Below are positions 11,056-22,500 of a stretch of 64,000 bases of DNA, piece by piece. The first letter of the stretch is position 1; each line of letters begins with the position of its first letter. The stretch spans positions 17,057,994 to 17,121,993 of the forward strand of contig NC_047062.1 in assembly GCF_902459465.1 (NCBI RefSeq), given 5' to 3'. Position numbers and translations under genes: made by a program. Below the pieces are notes generated by a model. The model was not told where the DNA came from and ran no database searches. It saw nothing but the letters and a program-made list of their open reading frames with translations. This stretch comes from Asterias rubens (taxonomy: Eukaryota; Echinodermata; Asteroidea; Forcipulatida; Asteriidae).

Positions 11056-12590
11056 CTGGCGGAAAAAGTGCACAAATCAGACAAAATTAATCGTCACCAA
11101 CATTACAAACGGACACACACAAATACAAGTAAAAAGTAGCAATCCGGGAAAACAGCAATGAACATTTTTAAAATCAAGCTCTGTAAAAAAAGTTATGGGT
11201 ATTTTCAACTAGCTTTCTAACAATGGTTTCTTGATGCTTTGAACTTTATACATACGTCGAAGATTGCAAAAAAGGCATTTTCCGTTTTCACAAACTGACA
11301 CCAGATAATACAACAAATAAGCAAAAAATAAAAAGCACATTGCACTTTGAGACATTTGAGATAAAAACTAATTAATGTTATTATTGTTATAGATGGTAAT
11401 GTTACATTGGTGCTAAAGAATATTAATGCAGTACCCATATTGGCAGTTCGAATCCTATGTTAACATCTATTATATCGTTGTGGTACCCGCTGCCAAAACA
11501 TAGGATTCAAACTGCCTCTAGCTACTGGCAGTCACGGTAGTCTTATTGGTAAGACACTGCTCTAGAATTGCAAGGGTTGTGGGTTCGAATCCCACCCGAG
11601 TAACATGCTGGTGATATTTTTCCACAGCAATCGGCAAAGTACTGAGTATACAGTGCTAACACACATCGGTGAAAGGGTAAAAAAGTAGTAATAATACTTT
11701 TTTTTTTTAAGTGTGTGAATGACCTACCCTTGTAGACTGATCTGAGACGTCTTGACTGCTGTGGGGATGCTCTTCTGCCTCCAGCCGGGTAGCTTGTGAT
11801 CGGGTACAACCTCTTTGAGTTTATAACCGTATTTATAACGCGCCTTTTGCCTTTTGCCAAAGGATACAAAGGATACAAAGCGCCAGGTATTATTAGAGAC
11901 GCTCAGGAATCCAGCGGTACGCTTTACCGTGACGTTAGAGCTGGTTTGCCTGAGGGGACAAACAACATTAAGAATATGGGACTTGAGGCATTGCACGGTG
12001 GGGTATCAATAACCTAGGTATCAATGTTAGCGATAACAACATGCGTATCTACTTGCTAGGTAGATTTCCTACCTTCTGCCTAGGTAGTATTTAAGAAGCA
12101 GGACAGTTCTTTTCAGAACTGAGAAGTCTCCCCAATAGACCCTTTCCATGAAATATGTAAATTGCACATAGCGCGTGCGCACTAACGTTTTGGTTGGCAA
12201 AATGAGGGAGCATCGCGCTGTTTTTTTAAACGGCTAATGGGTGCGTGACGCAGACGCGATTGCGCGTCTGCAACCAACAGGGTCTGTACGCATGCATGAA
12301 TGTAATTAGCATATTTCATGGGTAGGGTCCATTCAGAGAATCTAATCTGAGGTAGTAGAGAAGTCTCCCGAATTAAAAAAAAGTTGTTGTGCTCTAAAGA
12401 AATCAACATCAGGTTGTGAGGACAAATAGAACTAATGCCATATAAAAAATAACATGTTTTTTTAAGGCCCCACTTTAAAAAACCCAATAAACTCACCTTG
12501 ATTGTAGCAATGCATCCGTGGCAGAGTAACCAGCAATCTGGCGCCCTCTACTGTAGAAAGCTGATGCATTGGAAACCGGCTTGGGGGCAG
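10927..12590 (-). CDS. USP26/29/37-type ubiquitin carboxyl-terminal hydrolase (partial)
   Basis: Three minus-strand exons join in phase: 12590-12497, 11949-11728 and 11055-10927. They read APKPVSNASAF..., then QTSSNVTVKRTAGFL...VKTSQISLQ, then G-FSNLGNTCYMNAILQSLF. NLGNTCYMNAILQSL is the USP (peptidase C19) Cys box with the nucleophilic Cys, and the LQGFSNLGNTCYMN context is typical of the USP37/29/26 group, which removes ubiquitin from substrates. The remaining catalytic domain, including the His box, was not found between 10.9 and 8.2 kb, where repeats begin. Either a long intron leads past segment A or the gene is truncated. Possible N-terminal exons are at 13143-13199 and 14154-14238. I name the family, not an orthologue. 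Confidence 0.8.
11529..11712 (+). mobile_element. tRNA-derived SINE (in USP intron)
   Basis: The head has an A-box-like tagtcttattggtaagac and a perfect B box gggttcgaatccc (11581-11593). The body contains agtatacagtgctaacacaca and ends in a T-run. Its body matches the SINE at 57625-57800. Confidence 0.75.
11728..11949 (-). CDS. USP exon upstream of the Cys box
   Basis: Acceptor tgtcccctcag before 11949, donor GTAGGT after 11728; 222 bp, phase 2 in and out. It encodes QTSSNVTVKRTAGFLSVSNN, then a stretch (WRFVSFVSFGKRQKARYKYG) whose DNA matches the interspersed repeat at 30789-30830, then KLPGWRQKSIPTAVKTSQIS. Confidence 0.75.
11815..11882. repeat. Interspersed repeat fragment inside a USP exon
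   Basis: ataaccgtatttata, gcgcctttt, ccaaaggatacaaa and gcgc in order match ataaccgaatttata...ccaaaggatgcaaagcgc at 30787-30830, with a small internal duplication here. It lies wholly within a coding exon and keeps it open. Confidence 0.55.
12137..12331. mobile_element. TIR MITE (~195 bp)
   Basis: gaccctttccatgaaatatg at the left is inverted as catatttcatgggtagggtc at the right. A GC-rich hairpin (gcagacgcg / cgcgtctgc) lies inside. Non-coding. Confidence 0.65.
12497..12590 (-). CDS. USP exon, N-terminal side
   Basis: Acceptor gacttgcag before 12590, donor GTGAGT after 12497; 94 bp. It encodes APKPVSNASAFYSRGRQIAG and YSATDALLQS, and its two carried bases join the next exon to make Arg. Confidence 0.7.
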
Positions 12591-12699
12591 CTGCAAGTCA
12601 GGGTTTAAAAAAAGAATTCACTAGTATTCTCATACTTTGTATTGTTACTAAAAATGACACTTCATCTAAGCCCTAAGCGGATATAGGCACGGGAAAATT

Positions 12700-12960
12700 C
12701 TGCATTTTAGATGCTCTGTGGTGCAATCTTTGGTAAATTTTGAGGGGGGACATTTGATATAGTGTCCCCCACCCTTCTAAAAAGTTGTGTCATCCTTATA
12801 GCCCCCAGGATTAATGCCCATGGCGAGACACAGGGTTGGTCTTACACAGTGCAATACTTGGGCTTCATGATTAAGGTGGTCAAAAAGATGGGGGGACATT
12901 TGATATTGTGCCCCCCTCCCCTTGTCACCCCACCCCTACCTATTTGATGCCCACCACCAT
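12700..12960. repeat. Interspersed repeat with ggggggacatttgata motifs
   Basis: ggggggacatttgatat(a/t)gtg followed by a C-run occurs twice, at about 12745 and 12894. Looks non-coding. Confidence 0.35.
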
Positions 12961-13142
12961 TAGTAGGATTTGAAACTTTGTATGGTGGAATTGTAACTAT
13001 AAGAACATTTTGCGATAACACTATGTGAATCTCTTTATGAGTTGTGTTGGTTCGGAAAAGAACTATTGGTTAAAGACTCATGTTTCTATTAATATACGCT
13101 GATCATCTACAGGAGAAAAATCATAAGAAAGACTGTACTTAC

Positions 13143-13199
13143 TGTTTGTCTAGACGCTACTGCTCGTCGAAAGTACTTCAGTAGGGTTCTCTACGCAAC
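13143..13199 (-). pseudogene. Candidate USP exon with an in-frame stop
   Basis: Bounded by tattttag before 13199 and GTAAGT after 13143; 57 bp. The only phase that would join 12590-12497 reads CVENPTEVLSTSSSV then TAG three codons before the end. The sites look real, but the stop means decay, a different isoform or a chance match. Confidence 0.3.
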
Positions 13200-13564
13200 C
13201 TAAAATAAACGACAAATATCGGACAAATTTACATCAGCTGTGTAGTTGCACGTTTTGTGTGCATTTGATCACTAGGCATAGTTAATTTTTTACAGTATTA
13301 CATTTGAGAACCACCAGTTCCTTAAAAGCTCAGATATGCCTAGTTCATTTTGATGGGTCATAATAAATAATTTGCAGAAAATAATTAACTATTTGTCTTT
13401 TTAACGACAAATAAAGCATCAAAGTCTTTTGGGAAAAGAAATTACACACAAATTTCACAAGTACCTACATGTGAGGTGAAACTAAACATGGATTGGAAAT
13501 CATTAACAAGGCAATTATTTTTTTAGAAACCTCTTTCATCAGTGAAAAGGGTACAAAAGAATTT

Positions 13565-13935
13565 AGGCGTTGCATGGTGAGGTATCAATATATATTTGGT
13601 TTGCGGTAACACCATGTGTGTTTCTACTTGCCAGGTAGAGTTTGTTCTTAGAGAACTGTCTTTCTTTATTCTACTACCACAAAGAGTAGATTATCAGATT
13701 TTTGAGAGACTTGTTCTGAAAAGAACTGTCCTGCTTTGTAACTATACCCGGGCGGAAGGTATAGAAAATTGGCTGGGACAACTACTTTAGCTTTATAGGA
13801 TCATAATTAACTGCACTACCGCGGAGTCAATCTCTTGACGATGACTATAGCAAGTTGGTCAAAACGTTGAGACCAATTCAAGATCTGGATAGTGATTTGG
13901 TTCCCTATTGGGCAATCCCTATAGGCTTCTGCTTG
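13565..13935 (+). mobile_element. Penelope-like repeat with decayed hammerhead motif
   Basis: At 13831-13875: tctc, ttgacga, a stem-loop segment, then aaaacgttgagacc. This is the same arrangement as the hammerhead-like motifs at 51197-51640, but core C3 and the G of GAAA are changed. The upstream part (ggtatcaat, gcggtaacacca) has relatives near 12002-12060. Placement in Penelope-like elements is inference. Confidence 0.4.
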
Positions 13936-14153
13936 CTTTTTGTTGATATGTCTCTAATTATTTTACTAATAATGTAAAAATTACACATTTCTACTTATTG
14001 TTGCTGTGTGTTTTGAAGTTTTTAAAGCCTAAGTGAATAAATAAATAAACAAATAAATAAATTACTTGATGGATTGGAATTGGACCAAAATTAAGTACAG
14101 TTTCAAGAAAAAGGACAAAGCTTTATGGAAAGATTTCTCCAAACTGTAATAAC

Positions 14154-14238
14154 CTGGTTGTCTCTTCGTCTTTTATCCATATGCTTCAAGTCCTCTGCAT
14201 TCTTCTCACTCAGCCTCTTCCTTGATTCAACCTCTTCC
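14154..14238 (-). CDS. Candidate exon, charged helix (gene uncertain)
   Basis: Acceptor tgtttgcag before 14238, donor GTTATT after 14154. It encodes 28 residues, EEVESRKRLSEKNAED then LKHMDKRRRDNQ, a Lys/Arg/Glu-rich helix. It exits in phase 0, which does not join the USP exons directly, so a further exon would be needed if it belongs to that gene. Confidence 0.35.
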
Positions 14239-14244
14239 CTGCAA

Positions 14245-14770
14245 ACAGTCAATCAAAACAAACAAAGCTCGGTAAATAACACCAAACTCACAAATCTCAA
14301 CTCATGTTAATCCGGCATGGGTAGGCCTATCGTCTTCTTGATACTCCAAGAGTTTATGAAGACGCACCAAAAATTCAATCCATACTCAGTGATACCGCCT
14401 CTTGAAATACATAATTCTAAAAACTCCCCCTTTCTGGAGCTCCAGCCCTGGCCCCACGCGTCGACCTGGTATTCTTTAAAAACGTGAGAGCCCATAATTT
14501 AATAACAACAAGTATGCTAGTAGTAGTACAATAATTTCGCTGCATTGGCCTGCAACCCCCCCCCCCCTCCCCCTGGGTTAAACAACAGAGGAACTGCAGT
14601 TGAAATGACCAGATAGAGAAAGGACCAATAATACTATAATTTATACCAGTATCAGCCGCCAGACTTGAGATTTGCTGAATTGGGCCCGCCAGACACCCCC
14701 CCTCCTGGGTTAAACATCTGAGGAACCACCTAAAACCAAGTTGAAATGACCACTGATGACACTATTCCCA
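14245..14770. other. No recognisable gene
   Basis: Contains a poly-C tract (about 14558-14572) and a partial GGGCCC-type repeat (about 14677). No exon with splice sites was identified. Confidence 0.4.
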
Positions 14771-15210
14771 ATACGCTTGCCCTATACACAGAATTCACTG
14801 CTTCCGTAAGCGCTGATTCTTTGCTCCCCCGCTCTGAGCTAGCCTTTTAAGCGTAGAATGCCTAGAAACGTGGAGTAGGCACGCGCAAAAGCCAAAATTC
14901 GCCGCTAACCCATGAAATAAGCTTGCCGTATACACAGAATTCCCTGCTTCCGCAAGCGCTGATTCTTTGCTCACGGTAAGCAGTGCCATGAAATTGGGCC
15001 CTGCTGGAGCTGTTTATAACCGGCTTTCTGAGCTAGCCTTTTAAGCGTAGAATGCCTAGAAACGTGGAGTAGGCACGCGCAAAAGCCAAAATTCGCCGCT
15101 AACCCATGAAATACGCTTGCCGTATACACAGAATTCCCTGCTTCCGTAAGCGCTGATTTTTTGCTTACGGTAAGCAGAGCCATGAAATTGGGCCCAGCTG
15201 GAGCTGTTTA
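14770..15210. repeat. Complex tandem repeat, three partial copies
   Basis: tacacagaattc(a/c)ctgcttcc recurs at about 14782, 14930 and 15124, with tttaagcgtagaatgccta and gccaaaattcgccgctaac between. It includes catgaaattgggccc of the GGGCCC family. Confidence 0.7.
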
Positions 15211-15620
15211 TAACCGGCCGGCTTCCGCGTGTCAGGCCTACGTACGCCAATATACTCATGCCGAACGCGCAATTCATAGCTTTTAGTAACAGGGCGTAAT
15301 CTATTTCTAAGCGCGCGCGAATATCTATTTCTAAGCGCGCTTTTTAACAAAAGGGCATTTATGAATGGGAATAAAAGAGTAGTGACTTGTTCTTAAACGT
15401 ATGTTGCCGTGCGATAAAGGCCCTCGCCTTCTGCTCGGGCCTTTATCACCTGGCAACGACCCTGCTGGTTTTAAACGGCCAATAAAGAACTCTTCGCTTC
15501 CCTTTTGTTCCCCTATCAAATGTCCATCAATTGAACAGATAAACAGTTCTTGAACTTGGTTCATGAACTGCTCTAATGAACATGTTGTGAACTGTTTAAG
15601 GCATGTTCATGGACTGATCA

Positions 15621-15640
15621 TGAACATTCTTGAAAGTTCA
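15621..15640. promoter_or_regulatory. Perfect four-unit heat-shock element
   Basis: TGAAC ATTCT TGAAA GTTCA is four contiguous alternating nGAAn/nTTCn units. More GAAC/GTTC half-sites lie at 15548-15620. No gene start is visible next to it, so this is a sequence match only. Confidence 0.4.
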
Positions 15641-15850
15641 TCGAGTCAAATTCCATCTTACCTGATGGGGTAGATTGGTTAGATGCATAGAGCTATATAT
15701 ACATACGTATATACAGCTGATGACAATTAGTTAACAACAGGGTGGACCACGTGAAGGTTGTCATCTCCCACCCCACAAAAGGGATCGTAATACATCTGAG
15801 TGTGTAACCATTACAACAATTGCTTCTTTGTAATGTTACCCCCTCTAATT

Positions 15851-15890
15851 ATTATTTATTATTATTATTATTTTATGTTATTATTATATT
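15851..15890. repeat. TTA/TAT microsatellite
   Basis: AT-only simple repeat leading directly into the 59-bp satellite. Confidence 0.8.
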
Positions 15891-18800
15891 ATAAAACCTT
15901 GTTCATGAGTACTCTATACAGCTAAGACAATGGCATGACCTTTGTATACATACAACCTTGTTAATGAGTACTCTATACAGCTAAGACAATGTCATGACCT
16001 TTGTAATTATAAACCTTGTTAATGAGTACTCTATACAGATAAGATAATGTCATGACCTTTGTAATTATAAAACCTTGTTAATGAGTATTCTTTACAGCTA
16101 AGACAATGTCATGACCTTTGTAATGATAAAACCTTGTTAATGAGTACTCTTTACAGCTAAGACAATGTCATGGCCTTGTATTTATAAAACCTTGTTAATG
16201 AGTACTCTATACAGCTAAGACAATGTCATGACCTTTGTAATTATAAAACCTTGTTAATGAGTACTCTATACAGCTAAGACAATGTCATGACCTTTGTAAT
16301 TACATCACCTCGTTAATGAGTACTCTATACAGCTAAGACAATGTCATGACCTTTGTAATTATAAAACCTTGTTAATGAGTACTCTATACAGCTAAGACAA
16401 TGTCATGACCTTTGTAATTATAAAACCTTGTTAATGAGTACTCTATACAGCTAAGACAATGTCATGACCTTTGTAATTATAAAACCTTGTTAATGAGTAC
16501 TCTATACAGATAAGACAATATCATGACCTTTGTAATAATAAAACCTTGTTAATGAGTACTCTTTACAGCTAAGACAATGTCATGACCTTTGTAATAATAA
16601 AACCTTGTTAATGAGTACTCTATACAGCTAAGACAATGTCATGACCTTTGTTATTATAAAACCTTGTTAATGAGTACTCTATACAGCTAAGACAATGTCA
16701 TGACCTTTGTAATTATAAAACCTTGTTAATGAGTACTCTTTACAGCTAAGACAATGTCATGGCCTTGTATTTATAAAACCTTGTTGATGAGTACTCTATA
16801 CAGCTAAGACAATGTCATGACCTTTGTAATTATAAAACCTTGTTAATGAGTACTCTATACAGCTAAGACAATGTCATGACCTTTGTAATTATAAAACCTT
16901 TTAATGAGTACTCTATACAGCTAAGACAATGTCATGACCTTTGTAATTATAAAACCTTGTTAATGAGTACTCTATACAGCTAAGACAATGTCATGATCTT
17001 TGTAATTATAAAACCTTGTTAATGAGTACTCTATACAGCTAAGACAATGTCATGACCTTTGTAATTATAAAACCTTGTTAATGAGTACTCTATACAGCTA
17101 AGACAATGTCATGACCTTTGTAATAATAAAACCTTGTTAATGAGTACTCTTTACAGCTAAGACAATGTCATGACCTTTGTAATAATAAAACCTTGTTAAT
17201 GAGTACTCTATACAGCTAGGACAATGTCATGACCTTTGTTATTATAAAACCTTGTTAATGAGTACTCTATACAGCTAAGACAATGTCATGACCTTTGTAA
17301 TTATAAAACCTTGTTAATGAGTACTCTATACAGCTAAGACAATGTCATGACCTTTGTAATTATAAAACCTTGTTAATGAGTACTCTATACAGATAAGATA
17401 ATGTCATGACCTTTGTAATTATAAAACCTTGTTAATGAGTACTCTATACAGCTAAGACAATGTCATGACCTTTGTAATTATAAAACCTTGTTAATGAGTA
17501 CTCTATACAGATAAGATAATGTCATGACCTTTGTAATTATAAAACCTTGTTAATGAGTACTCTTTACAGCTAAGACAATGTCATGACCGTTGTAATGATA
17601 AAACCTTGTTAATGAGTACTCTTTACAGCTAAGACAATGTCATGGCCTTGTATTTATAAAACCTTGTTAATGAGTTCTCTATACAGCTAAGACAATGTCA
17701 TGACCTTTGTAATTATAAAACCTTGTTAATGAGTACTCTATACAGCTAAGACAATGTCATGACCTTTGTAATTATAAAACCTTTTAATGAGTACTCTATA
17801 CAGCTAAGACAATGTCATGACCTTTGTAACTATAAAACCTTGTTAATGAGTACTCTATACAGCTAAGACAATGTCATGACCTTTGTAATTATAAAACCTT
17901 GTTAATGAGTACTCTATACAGATAAGATAATGTCATGACCTTTGTAATTATAAAACCTTGTTAATGAGTACTCTTTACAGCTAAGACAATGTCATGACCT
18001 TTGTAATGACAAAACCTTGTTAATGAGTACTCTTTACAGCTAAGACAATGTCATGGCCTTGTATTTATAAAACCTTGTTAATGAGTACTCTATACAGCTA
18101 AGACAAAGTCATGACCTTTGTAATTATAAAACCTTGTTAATGAGTACTCTATACAGCTAAGACAATGTCATGACCTTTGTTATTATAAAACCTTGTTAAT
18201 GAGTACTCTATACAGCTAAGACAATGTCATGACCTTTGTAATTATAAAACCTTGTTAATGAATACTCTATACAGCTAAGACAATGTCATGACCTTTGTTA
18301 TTATAAAACCTTGTTAATGAGTACTCTATACAGCTAAGACAATGTCATGACCTTTGTAATTATAAAACCTTGTTAATGAGTACTCTATACAGCTAAGACA
18401 ATGTCATGACCTTTGTAAATATAAAACCTTGTTAATGAGTACTCTATACAGCTAAGACAATGTCATGACCTTTGTAATTATAAAACCTTGTTAATGAGTA
18501 CTCTATACAGCTAAGACAATGTCATGACCTTTGTTATTATAAAACCTTGTTAATGAGTACTCTATACAGCTAAGACAATGTCATGACCTTTGTAATGATA
18601 AAACCTTGTTAATGAGTACTCTTTACAGCTAAGACAATGTCATGACCTTTATAATTATAATTATATTAACCTATTAATGAGTACTCTATACAGCTGAGAC
18701 AATGTCAAGACCTTTGTAATTAAATCACCTCGTTAATGAGTACTCTATGACATTGTCATGACCTTTATAATTGAAATAACCTCGTTAATGAGTACTCTAT

Positions 18801-18955
18801 GACATTGTCATGACCTTTGTAATTACATCACCTCGTTAATGAGTACTCTATGACATTGTCATGACCTTTGTAATTAAATCACCTCGTTAATGAGGACTCT
18901 ATGACATTGTCATGACCTTTGTAATTAAATAACCTCGGTAATGAGTACTCTTAAA
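15891..18955. repeat. 59-bp satellite array, about 52 copies
   Basis: The unit runs ataaaaccttgttaatgag, tactctatacagctaagaca, atgtcatgacctttgtaatt (register check: gtactc at 16261 and 16320). Variants (ctttaca, agataagata, ggccttgtattta) recur in blocks, suggesting multi-unit amplification. From about 18660 the units diverge and shorten (ctctatgacattgtcatgac). No long open frame. Confidence 0.97.
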
Positions 18956-19224
18956 CAACCTCCATATTCACACAACACAATGTCATGACCTTTCACATTA
19001 AAAGCTTTAAGAGTTACCAACAAAACAGGATGGTGGCCACCATGTAAGCTACCCCAGAACAAATACCATGTAAACAATTAGACTAATAAATAATTGAAAG
19101 ACAAATTAAGTAGTAACAATACAAAACTTAATGTCTAATAAACACTTAAAAACACTCCTTAAACATATTGTTCTCTTTTTATTTGTTATGAATTTACTAC
19201 AAATAAACTTATGTTGTTTCGTAT

Positions 19225-19490
19225 TTTGTAATGAGCAAACTGCATTACAAATTAACTTAACTTGTTTCACGGTTGTAATGCGGTACTTCATTACGCACAT
19301 GAAACGTTTACATACTTGCAATAAGGTACTTCATTGCAAGCATGTTATAATTACATGATTGTAATGAAGTACCTCATTACAAACATGCAGTTTTTGTATG
19401 TGAATACATGAACTTGTATAGTACCTCGATACAAGTTTAACATGTATTCTGTCTACATACTTGTAATGAAGTACCTCATTTCAAGTACGT
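19225..19490. repeat. Row of six covarying palindromes
   Basis: Imperfect palindromes at 19225-19251, 19264-19305, 19310-19345, 19354-19386, 19407-19444 and 19455-19490. The last five share a centre of GGTACTTC or its complement-like GAAGTACC/AGTACCTC. Stems differ between units yet stay complementary: GTAATG/CATTAC, CTTGCAAT/ATTGCAAG, AACTTGTAT/ATACAAGTT. No gene is associated. Confidence 0.7.
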
Positions 19491-19564
19491 TGACAACAAT
19501 TCGAAAAGCACATATACTTCCAAGAATGATTTAAACAGGCCAACGAAATGTGAAATCTTCACAA

Positions 19565-22500
19565 ATCTTGTTGTGGCTTGTAGTCAGGCACCCTCTGGGA
19601 TGTAGCTTGTAGTCAGGCACCCTCTGCGAAGTGGCTTGTAGTCAGGCACCCTCTGGGATGTGGCTTGTAGTCAGGCACCCTCTGGGATGTGGCTTGTAGT
19701 CAGGCACCCTCTGGGATGTAGCTCATAGCCAGGCACCCTCTGGGATGTTGTCAGGAGCAGGTAGCACCACATCCCCAGCAGAACTGCAGACTCCTGAAAT
19801 TTATACCAATCGAGTCAAATCAACAAGTGTAACACTGCATGTCTCTATGTGGGTCTGTACATAAGCCCTTTTGATTAATTATGATCAGTATTTGGAAATT
19901 TACCTATGTTTGGTGCGCTTCAATCACATGGGATGATGTCCTCTAGGCAGGCACCCTCTGGGATGTGACTTGTAGTCAGGCACCCTCTGGGATGTGGCTT
20001 GTAGTCAGACACCCTCTGGGATGTGGCTTGTAGTCAGGCACCCTCTGGGATGTGGCTTGTAGTCAGGCACCCTCTGGGATGTGGCTTGTAGTAAGGCACC
20101 CTCTGGGATGTGGCTTGTAGTCAGGCACCCTCTGGGATGTGGCTTGTAGTCAGGCACCCTCTGGGATGTGGCTCGTAGTCAGGCAACCTCTGGGATGTGG
20201 CTCGTAGTCAGGCACCCTCTAGGATGTTGTCAGCAGCAGGTAGCACCACATCCCCAGCAGAACTGCAGACTCCTGAAATATATACCAATCGAGTCAAATC
20301 AACAAGTGTAACACTGCATGTCTCTATGTGGGTCTGTACATAAGCCCTTTTGATTAATTATGATCAGAATTTGGAAATTTACCCGTGTTTGGTGCACTTC
20401 AATCACATGGGATGATGTCCTCTAGGCAGGCACCCTCTGGGATGTGGCTTGTAGTCAGGCACCCTCTGGGATGTGGCTTGTAGTCAGGCACCCTCTGGGA
20501 TGTAGCTCGTAGCCAGGCACCCTCTGGGATGTAGCTCGTAGCCAGGCACCCTCTGGGATGTTGTCAGCAGCAGGTAGCACCCATCCCCAGCAGAACTGCA
20601 GACTCCTGAAATATATACCAATCGAGTCAAATCAACAAGTGTAACACTGCATGTCTCTATGTGGGTCTGTACATAAGCCCTTTTGATTAATTATGATCAG
20701 AATTTGGAAATTTATCTATGTTTGGTGCGCTTCAATCACATGGGATGATATCCTCTAGTCAGGCACTCTCTGGGATGTAGCTTGTAGTCGGGCACCCTCT
20801 GGGATGTGGCTTGTAGTCAGGCACCCTCTTGGATGTGGCTTGTAGTCAGGCACCCTCTGGGATGTGGCTTGTAGTCAGGCACCCTCTTGGATGTGGCTTG
20901 TAGTCAGGCACCCTCTGGGATGTGGCTTGTAGTCAAGCACCCTCTGGGATGTAGCTTGTAGTCAGGCACCCTCTGGGATGTGGCTCGTTGTCAGGCACCC
21001 TCTGGGATGTAGCTCGTAGCCAGGCACCCTCGTAGCAGGTAGCACCACATCCCCAGCAGAACTGCAGACTCCTGAAATATTTACCAATCGAGTCAAATCA
21101 ACAAGTGTAACACTGCATGTCTCTATGTGGGTCTGTACATAAGCCCTTTTGATTAATTATGATCAGAATTTGGAAATTTACCTATGTTTGGTGCGCTTCA
21201 ATCACATGGGATGATGTCCTCTAGGCAGGCACCCTCTGGGATGTGGCTTGTAGTCAGGCACCCTATGGGATGTGGCTTGTAGTCAGGCACCCTCTGGGAT
21301 GTAGCTCGTAGCCAGGCACCCTCTGGGATGTTGTCAGCAGCAGGTAGCACCCATCCCCAGCAGAACTGCAGACTCCTGAAATATATACCAATCGAGTCAA
21401 ATCAACAAGTGTAACACTGCATGTCTCTATGTGGGTCTGTACATAAGCCCTTTTGATTAATTATGATCAGAATTTGGAAATTTATCTATGTTTGGTGCGC
21501 TTCAATCACATGGGATGATATCCTCTAGTCAGGCACTCTCTGGGATGTAGATTATAGTCAGGCACCCTCTGGGATGTGGCTTGTAGTCAGGCACCCTCTT
21601 GGATGTGGCTTGTAGTCAGGCACCCTCTGGGATGTGGCTTGTAGTCAGGCACCCTCTGGGATGTGGCTTGAAGTCAGGCACCCTCTGGGATGTGGCTTGT
21701 AGTCAAGCACCCTCTGGGATGTAGCTTGTAGTCAGGCACCCTCTGGGATGTTGTCAGCAGCAGGTAGCACCACATCTCCAGCAGAACTGCAGACTCCTGA
21801 AATATTTACCAATCGAGTCAAATCAACAAGTGTAACACTGCATGTCTCTATGTGGGTCTGTACATAAGCCCTTTTGATTAATTATGATCAGAATTTGGAA
21901 ATTTATCTATGTTTGGTGCGCTACAATCACATGGGATGAAGTCCTCTAGGCAGGCATCTCTGGGATGTGGCTTGTAGTCAGGCACCCTTTGGGATGTGGC
22001 TTGTAGTCAGGCACCCTCTGGGATGTGGCTTGTAGTCAGGCACCCTCTGGGATGTGGCTCGTAGTCAGGCACCCTCTGGTATGTAGCTCGTAGCCAGGCA
22101 CCCTCTGGGATGTTGTCAGCAGCAGGTAGCACCACATCCCCAGCAGAACTGGAGACTCCTAAAATATATACCAATCGAGTCAAATCAACAAGTGTAACAC
22201 TGCATGTCTCTATGTGGGTCTGTACGTAAGCCCTTTTGATTAACTATGATCAGAATTTGGAAATTTACATATGTTTTGTGCGCTTCAATCACATGGGATG
22301 ATGTCCTCTAGGCAGGCACCCTCTGGGATGTGGCTTGTAGTCAGGCACCCTCTGGGATGTGGCTTGTAGTCAGGCACCCTCTGGGATGTGGCTTGTAGTC
22401 AGGCACCCTCTGGGATGTGGCTTGTAGTCAGGCACCCTCTGGGATGTGGCTGTAGTCAGGCACCCTCTGGGATGTGGCTTGTAGTCAGGCACCCTCTGGG

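Noticed and set aside
11529..11602. Functional tRNA gene
   Set aside because: A and B boxes are present but the cloverleaf is poor and a SINE body follows; the same holds for 49904, 54862, 55558, 55672 and 57693.
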